DNA of 61,067 nt from an uncultured Oscillospiraceae bacterium (GTDB lineage: Bacteria; Bacillota; Clostridia; Oscillospirales; Oscillospiraceae), in the NCBI GenBank assembly GCA_910583885.1, contig CAJUAC010000011.1, positions 1 to 61,067 of the forward strand, in the 5' to 3' direction. The position numbers were made by a program, and so were the translations under genes. This document shows positions 56,955 to 61,067 of this stretch, piece by piece; position 1 is the first letter of the stretch; every line of letters starts with the position of its first letter. The notes beneath the pieces are model-generated. The model made no database searches and was not told the DNA's origin. It was given only the letters and a program-made list of their open reading frames with translations.

Positions 56955-58101
56955 CCTCCAGCCCTCCATATTGGACCGCCTGGGCCTCCAGGACCGGCAC
57001 AGACTTGGCGCCCACGATCTGGTGGGCCGGGGCGGTCACTTCCACCCGTTTGGCCCCCGCCGCCATGACCAGCTGCCGCAGTTTATCCGGGTTAATGTCC
57101 CGCCCTATTGTTCGCTGCCATACCGTAAAATCGGCCACAGCTGCGGCCACCGCCTCCTGGATGGCCACGGCCCGGTTGCTGTCGCTGCGGTTGATATAAT
57201 AGGTCAGATTCACGGAATAGCCTATTTCCTCCGGGGCGGCCACTGTCACCAGGTCCGTCATGGGCCGGATATTGTTATCCCGCAGGTAGTTCTGCAGGCC
57301 GGTGATCATCTCCTCCGGCGGCGTTGTTCCGTCTGCCATAAGGAAATAAATATCCACGGTTCCCGCCGCCTGTTCGCTGACCACCACCACGTCCCCCACG
57401 TTTACGCTGTACTTTTTGGCGTGGTATTTGTAATTTGCCTCCGGCCCTGCGGTGGAATAGGATCCGGGGAACAGATAAACCCGCTCCGCCAGGTGGTCGT
57501 CGCTCTCGATTTCCGCGCCGCCTGCGGTCACGGTGATATTGGACACGCTGGCCATGTATGGGATCGGGTCCACCAGTATGGACAGTTTCCCCACGGCCAG
57601 GCCGTCCCCCACAGGGCCGGTCACAGTACAGGACGCGGGCACGTCCACCGTCATTTCCCCCGCCGGAATCTCCATATATTTTGTGGTTTCAAAATACACG
57701 GACCAGTCCGGCACCGCTGCCCTGGTGCCCACCGGGATCCCCGTGACCGCTCCCCGCGCCGCCGAAAGAGTAAAGCGCAGGGTGGTGGTTGCCGCCGCCG
57801 CCGGTTCGCGGGTTAGGCCCTTAAAGGCCGCCAGGTGGTCCAGAAAATCGGAATAGCTGTATTTCAAAAGGTTTTGCTTGCCCGCTCGGTCAATGTACTG
57901 CAGGGCGTGGTAGATTTGGGCTGCCGCTGCGTATAACTCCATTCGGTGGGGGCTGGCGCGGTCCAGTGTTAGCGGGCGGCCAGTGGCCTGTGTCATAAAC
58001 GCCTCATAGTCCGCCACCATTTCCCTGCGTATGTCCTCCACTGTTGCCCCGTCAATGAAACTAACGTCCGGCAGGTTTTTAACCACTGAAATGTCAGGCA
58101 C
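56947..58101 (-). CDS. Baseplate J-like protein
   Basis: This 384-residue protein matches the baseplate J family: MPDISVVKNLPDVSFIDGAT, IRREMVADYEAFMTQATGRP, LAERVYLFPGSYSTAGPEAN, and DNIRPMTDLVTVAAPEEIGY. J forms the wedge edge of contractile tails. It overlaps gp25-like by 8 nt upstream and gpI by 8 nt downstream, typical of a coupled baseplate operon. Confidence 0.92.
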   Translation of the reverse strand: MPDISVVKNLPDVSFIDGATVEDIRREMVADYEAFMTQATGRPLTLDRASPHRMELYAAAAQIYHALQYIDRAGKQNLLKYSYSDFLDHLAAFKGLTREPAAAATTTLRFTLSAARGAVTGIPVGTRAAVPDWSVYFETTKYMEIPAGEMTVDVPASCTVTGPVGDGLAVGKLSILVDPIPYMASVSNITVTAGGAEIESDDHLAERVYLFPGSYSTAGPEANYKYHAKKYSVNVGDVVVVSEQAAGTVDIYFLMADGTTPPEEMITGLQNYLRDNNIRPMTDLVTVAAPEEIGYSVNLTYYINRSDSNRAVAIQEAVAAAVADFTVWQRTIGRDINPDKLRQLVMAAGAKRVEVTAPAHQIVGAKSVPVLEAQAVQYGGLEDD

Positions 58102-58408
58102 GGGTGATCACCACCTTTGGCTTGATGTGCCCTTGTTCTCCATACTCCCATGCGGTTTCATAGACCCGCACCCATGGGATAAACTGCGGGACCTTTTTGG
58201 TTACTTCCGCCGTGTAAAGGCTCTTTACCACCTCCGGTGGCTTGTCCACAAAATTCATTTGGATCCCAAACTCCCGATCCAGCGGCATAGTTCCCGCCTG
58301 GGTTGACAGCAGCAGGGCCAGCTGCCGGTCCAGGTCCGCCAGTTTGTCGTCCTGGAATGTGTATTCCAGTTTGAAGTCAAACAAAAGCGTGTTGGTTCCG
58401 TGTGTCAT
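58094..58408 (-). CDS. gp25/GPW-like baseplate wedge protein
   Basis: This 104-residue protein has the GPW/gp25 pattern: FQDDKLADLDRQLALLLSTQ, AGTMPLDREFGIQMNFVDKP, a helix, then VRVYETAWEYGEQGHIKPKV. gp25 is the first baseplate wedge piece of contractile tails. ATG 58408 follows AGGAATAC; a longer frame overlaps the gpU gene. Confidence 0.82.
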   Translation of the reverse strand: MTHGTNTLLFDFKLEYTFQDDKLADLDRQLALLLSTQAGTMPLDREFGIQMNFVDKPPEVVKSLYTAEVTKKVPQFIPWVRVYETAWEYGEQGHIKPKVVITRA

Positions 58409-58797
58409 GTGTATTCCTCCAGGGTAATGGTCAGGTTTGCCCTTGCCAGTTCTCCGTGGCGGTACATAGGCCCCCACGTTTCACTGGAGGAGGTCAGGCG
58501 GAACGGATGGCGGCCCACCGGCCTGCATTTCAGGATCAAATACTCCGCGTCGCCGCTCTCCACCATGCGCTCTACCAGTTCCAGCATTTTGCGGGGCTTG
58601 ACGCCCAGGCTGGCGGACACGGTAATGGGCAGGGTGATCTTTTGATTGCCCGGCCCCAAAAATTCCGGCTTTGGCTTTACGCCCATAACTTCATGTTCCA
58701 CCCAGCGCCCGGACACGTCGCGGGTCATTCCGCTAAAGGTCAAAACCGTCTTGTCGCTGACCTCAAAAACGATAGGCCCCAGTATTCCAATGGCCAC
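58405..58797 (-). CDS. P2 gpU-like tail protein
   Basis: This 130-residue protein matches the gpU family: MAIGILGPIVFEVSDKTVLT, FSGMTRDVSGRWVEHEVMGV, KPKPEFLGPGNQKITLPITV. gpU finishes tail-tube assembly. It overlaps the gp25-like gene by 4 nt (ATGA). Start 58797 follows AGGAGGGTGAGGCC. Confidence 0.85.
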   Translation of the reverse strand: MAIGILGPIVFEVSDKTVLTFSGMTRDVSGRWVEHEVMGVKPKPEFLGPGNQKITLPITVSASLGVKPRKMLELVERMVESGDAEYLILKCRPVGRHPFRLTSSSETWGPMYRHGELARANLTITLEEYT

Positions 58798-58801
58798 GGC
58801 C

Positions 58802-59092
58802 TCACCCTCCTATTCTCACATTTGGGCTGCCGCCCTGGACCGTCCCGCCGATGGAAACGGCGTCCCCGATCCTGGCCGCTGGCCTCCCGTTGATGAACAC
58901 GGTGGAACTGCCGGCGGCGATCACGTCCTGGTGTCCGGGGTGCGAAACACAGCCATGGTTGGAATAGTGATCCCCCACGCGGCCCGCGCCCAGCTTGTTA
59001 ATGTTCACGTTTGGGCTGAACTCCACCAAGGGGACCGGCGGGCAGTTGTCGTGTCCGGTGCATTGGTCCCCGTTCCGTGTTGCTGCTGGCAT
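58802..59092 (-). CDS. PAAR-domain spike-tip protein
   Basis: This 96-residue protein has the PAAR layout: PAATRNGDQCTGHDNCPPVP, NVNINKLGAGRVGDHYSNHG, HPGHQDVIAAGSSTVFINGR, PAARIGDAVSIGGTVQGGSP. PAAR proteins sharpen the tip of contractile spikes, binding iron through His and Cys residues. AAAAGGAGGCGG precedes ATG 59092. The 118 bp upstream of it hold no gene I can support. Confidence 0.87.
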   Translation of the reverse strand: MPAATRNGDQCTGHDNCPPVPLVEFSPNVNINKLGAGRVGDHYSNHGCVSHPGHQDVIAAGSSTVFINGRPAARIGDAVSIGGTVQGGSPNVRIGG

Positions 59093-59210
59093 GGTCTCCG
59101 CCTCCTTTTCGTCGTCGCAAAGTTCGCTATACTCGGAACGGCCTGCGGCCATTCCTCGCACCGCTCCCTTGCTCCTCCTCTCCCCATGCGGCAGGCCGCA
59201 CGGGGACCCC

Positions 59211-59621
59211 TTAATTTAGGTCTATGGTCTTTCCGTTGATGGTGATAGCACCGCCCGCCGTAATGTTCAGGGTGCCGTCACAGTGGATCGTCAGGTCCTG
59301 GGTCTTTCCGTCATAGCGGATCATGGCCACACCTGCGGCGCGGTCCATGTCCAGGCGGTACAGCTTTTCTGCCCCCTCCGGGGGCTTGGTCTTTTCGCTC
59401 CAGGGGCGGCCCAGGACCACCCCGGCCTCGCTGCCGTTGGACAGGTGGAGGACTAAAACCTGGTCGCCCACCTCCGGCATACTGTAAACCCCGGAAAAAA
59501 CCGTGGACAGTATGGGGATCATGCGGGTTACGTCGTCGTCCTTTTCGTGGTACACCACCCGCACCATACCGGCGGTGTGGTCCACGTCGGAAACCTTGCC
59601 CAGCCGGATCTCCTTTCCCAT
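59211..59621 (-). CDS. Baseplate spike protein (gpV-like)
   Basis: This 136-residue protein has the gpV/gp5 OB-fold start: MGKEIRLGKVSDVDHTAGMV, RVVYHEKDDDVT, GDQVLVLHLSNGSEAGVVLG, then a short triple-stranded beta-helix end (KTQDLTIHCDGTLNITAGGA, ITINGKTIDLN). It is the membrane-piercing spike that carries the PAAR tip. GAAAGGAGGCGGCC precedes the ATG. Confidence 0.87.
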   Translation of the reverse strand: MGKEIRLGKVSDVDHTAGMVRVVYHEKDDDVTRMIPILSTVFSGVYSMPEVGDQVLVLHLSNGSEAGVVLGRPWSEKTKPPEGAEKLYRLDMDRAAGVAMIRYDGKTQDLTIHCDGTLNITAGGAITINGKTIDLN

Positions 59622-59636
59622 GGCCGCCTCCTTTCC

Positions 59637-60626
59637 TCATTCCACCAGGGACAGATCCAGGTCCATGGTATACCCCCCGCCGATATGGTGGGTGATCTGG
59701 TCCGCGTAATACTTGCCAGACAGTTTCCCCATGTCCTGGACTGCCACGCACTGGGAGGCCACCAGGGAGGCGTTGCCCATGATGGTCAGGGACAGTTTTG
59801 CCGCGCCATGGTTGGCATTTGCCACCGCCGCCTTGATCTTGCGCTCCGCGTCTGCTTTGTTGTCCGCCTTGCCGGACAGTTTCAGGATCCTGGGGCCACC
59901 GCCCACGTTGACCTTTATTTCCTCCTCGGTGGAGGGGTCCGTGTAGGTGTATTCCCCGCCGGTGTAGGTCCCGGCCAGCTTTTCGTTACTGCTCCAGGAC
60001 TGGATCATGTCCGGGGTTATGATGGCCACCGGCCCCTTGGCCTTGTATGCCTCCCGGTCAAAAACCACGATCTTTTTGGAATAGACTTTCATGGCCAGGC
60101 CGTAGGTGCTGCACAGGTCCATGAAAAAATTGCAGTCTGTTTGTTCTGATTGCTCTATGGTCTTGATCTGAATGGGGCCGCCCTCCACGTCATAGACCAG
60201 GGCTACGCCCGCCCGGCCCGCGATCTCTTTTCCGATCTCCTCCACGGTCACGTTTTCCCAGGTTTTGCTCCGCTCGGTTTCCCGGAAAGAACTGTCCGCA
60301 GGAACGGACACGCCGGAAATGGTCCCCGCTATGGGCCAGCCGGAAAAGCTGAAATTATCCAGCACAAAGGACCCACAGGGCAGGATCTTGGTGTCACCCG
60401 GCCCGGTCCAGTTGGTGGCCTTGATGGTGGCCGCCAGGGTGTCCCCGACGGCAGGAAACCACGGGCCGATCCATTTCCCGGCCCGGTCATGGATTGAAAC
60501 GTCCAGGCTGTCCGCCTCTCCGCTGGCCGGGTCCGTATAGGTCACGTCCTTTTGGTAGCCGTCCATTTTGGTGGTCACGGCTGCGCCGTTCCATATCAGA
60601 TCCACATACGCCCGCCGCGTCCTCAT
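59637..60626 (-). CDS. Late control gene D-like baseplate hub protein
   Basis: This 329-residue protein matches the gpD/late-control family: MRTRRAYVDLIWNGAAVTTK, DSLDVSIHDRAGKWIGPWFP, SFRETERSKTWENVTVEEIG, EIAGRAGVALVYDVEGGPIQ. gpD forms the hub of contractile tails. GGAGGACCGAGGC precedes ATG 60626, which overlaps the tail X stop by 4 nt. Confidence 0.88.
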   Translation of the reverse strand: MRTRRAYVDLIWNGAAVTTKMDGYQKDVTYTDPASGEADSLDVSIHDRAGKWIGPWFPAVGDTLAATIKATNWTGPGDTKILPCGSFVLDNFSFSGWPIAGTISGVSVPADSSFRETERSKTWENVTVEEIGKEIAGRAGVALVYDVEGGPIQIKTIEQSEQTDCNFFMDLCSTYGLAMKVYSKKIVVFDREAYKAKGPVAIITPDMIQSWSSNEKLAGTYTGGEYTYTDPSTEEEIKVNVGGGPRILKLSGKADNKADAERKIKAAVANANHGAAKLSLTIMGNASLVASQCVAVQDMGKLSGKYYADQITHHIGGGYTMDLDLSLVE

Positions 60627-60835
60627 GCCTCGGTCCTCCATATGGGCAGATTATCCGCCGTGCTATCCTCCGGCGGGTCCGGCGTCTGGAGGACCACCCC
60701 CGCCGGAAACCGGAACGTGTCCAGGTGTGGGTGGTTATGCTCCATCAGCCAGCCGGTATATTTCACGCTGCCATATACCTGGTGTGCAATAGCGTCCCAG
60801 GCGTCCCCCTGCCGGGTGGTGTATGTGCCCGCCAT
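60623..60835 (-). CDS. Tail protein X-like LysM protein
   Basis: This 70-residue protein matches the gpX/LysM tail protein: MAGTYTTRQGDAWDAIAHQV, YGSVKYTGWLMEHNHPHLDT, PAGVVLQTPDP. It stacks on the tail tube near the hub. AGGAGGAGCGGACC precedes the ATG. It follows the tape-measure gene by 13 bp. Confidence 0.87.
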   Translation of the reverse strand: MAGTYTTRQGDAWDAIAHQVYGSVKYTGWLMEHNHPHLDTFRFPAGVVLQTPDPPEDSTADNLPIWRTEA

Positions 60836-60848
60836 GGTCCGCTCCTCC

Positions 60849-61067
60849 TTAATGCGTGGGCGCCCTCAAATTCTTGCGGCGCTCCTCCGCTTTCATTTGC
60901 TGGTATAGCCGTTTGAACTCTGCAAAACTGATTTGTCCAGCCTCCTTTGCCTGCTCCGGGGTGGTGGGGCCGTAGAAGTTGAACACGGGGGCAAACGTGA
61001 TCGTGTCCACGCCTCCGCCCGGCGGGTTCTGGCCGCCCTCCTGGGGTGGGCTGTCGTTGCCTCCGCC
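60849..61067 (-). CDS. Tail tape-measure protein, C-terminal end (partial)
   Basis: The last 72 codons before TAA at 60851-60849 are in frame to the window edge. They contain a Gly/Pro-rich stretch, then a TITFAPVFNFYG strand, then TTPEQAKEAGQISFAEFKRL and YQQMKAERRKN. This is the usual end of Clostridia tape-measure proteins, and the position before tail X fits. Most of the gene lies outside the window. Confidence 0.75.
   Translation of the reverse strand, partial: GGGNDSPPQEGGQNPPGGGVDTITFAPVFNFYGPTTPEQAKEAGQISFAEFKRLYQQMKAEERRKNLRAPTH

Larger units (their letters stand above)
46090..61067. mobile_element. Left part of a contractile-tailed prophage with a DGR (runs off the window)
   Basis: From about 46.1 kb the genes are phage-type to the window edge: transposase, regulators, small early genes, holin, endolysin, DGR cassette, tail fibre, gpI, baseplate J, gp25, gpU, PAAR, gpV, gpD, tail X and the end of the tape measure. 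This is the P2/myovirus baseplate order, transcribed leftward. Head, terminase and replication genes must lie beyond 61067. The left boundary is approximate. Confidence 0.85.

Overview
The window looks like a chromosome segment of a GC-rich gut Clostridium relative, probably Oscillospiraceae (Flavonifractor, Lawsonibacter or Intestinimonas type). The reasons are Firmicutes-type genes (sepF, divIVA, degV, hfq, endonuclease-type mutL) in GC-rich DNA with strong GGAGG ribosome binding sites, and prophage proteins of the kind common in that family. The genus is an inference.

Layout. (1) 1-27234 is core chromosome: an ABC permease, small genes, an ABC exporter, mtaB, two acetyltransferases, a cysteine desulfurase, a MATE pump and an rRNA methyltransferase. 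A repair and tRNA-modification run follows (miaB, mutS, mutL, miaA, hfq), then a division run (HlyD-like, yggS, sepF, divIVA). Two inverted copies of an intergenic repeat flank a small RHH/XRE regulator module at 13.2-14.4 kb. (2) 27235-32956 is an accessory stretch ending at the 3' end of a tRNA-Arg gene. It holds two divergent copies of a structured sequence of 415-480 nt, each followed by a promoter and a different cargo gene (GNAT or MBL hydrolase), with two orphan tail-fibre genes between them. (3) 32957-36387 carries yaaA, a class M sirtuin overlapping a zinc macrodomain gene, and an NmrA-like gene. (4) 36388-42488 is a 6.1 kb integrated element with an 11-bp direct repeat at its ends. 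It carries a tyrosine integrase, an Xis-like protein, a phage/plasmid replication initiator, two XRE regulators and an HxlR regulator, and it appears to split a divergent nmrA/hxlR pair. (5) 42489-46.1 kb is chromosome again (hxlR, PHP phosphoesterase, a PepSY surface protein, degV).

(6) About 46.1 kb to the end is the left part of a contractile-tailed (P2-like) prophage, cut by the window edge. Its edge carries an IS30-type transposase, an XRE regulator, and an RHH regulator facing two nearly identical promoter-operator modules (ATCTAACGTTAGAT) that drive small early genes. The late genes run leftward: tape measure, tail X, gpD, gpV, PAAR, gpU, gp25, baseplate J, gpI, tail fibre, a variable tail protein, then lysis genes.

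The most notable system is a complete diversity-generating retroelement (DGR) in the prophage tail module: a reverse transcriptase (YMDD, LGSQVSQ), an Avd protein, a template repeat (TR), and a variable repeat (VR) at the C-terminus of the variable tail protein. All nine TR/VR differences in the aligned 135 nt fall at coding-strand adenines of the TR, and a perfect 12-bp hairpin follows the VR. This would let the phage diversify a probable receptor-binding protein.
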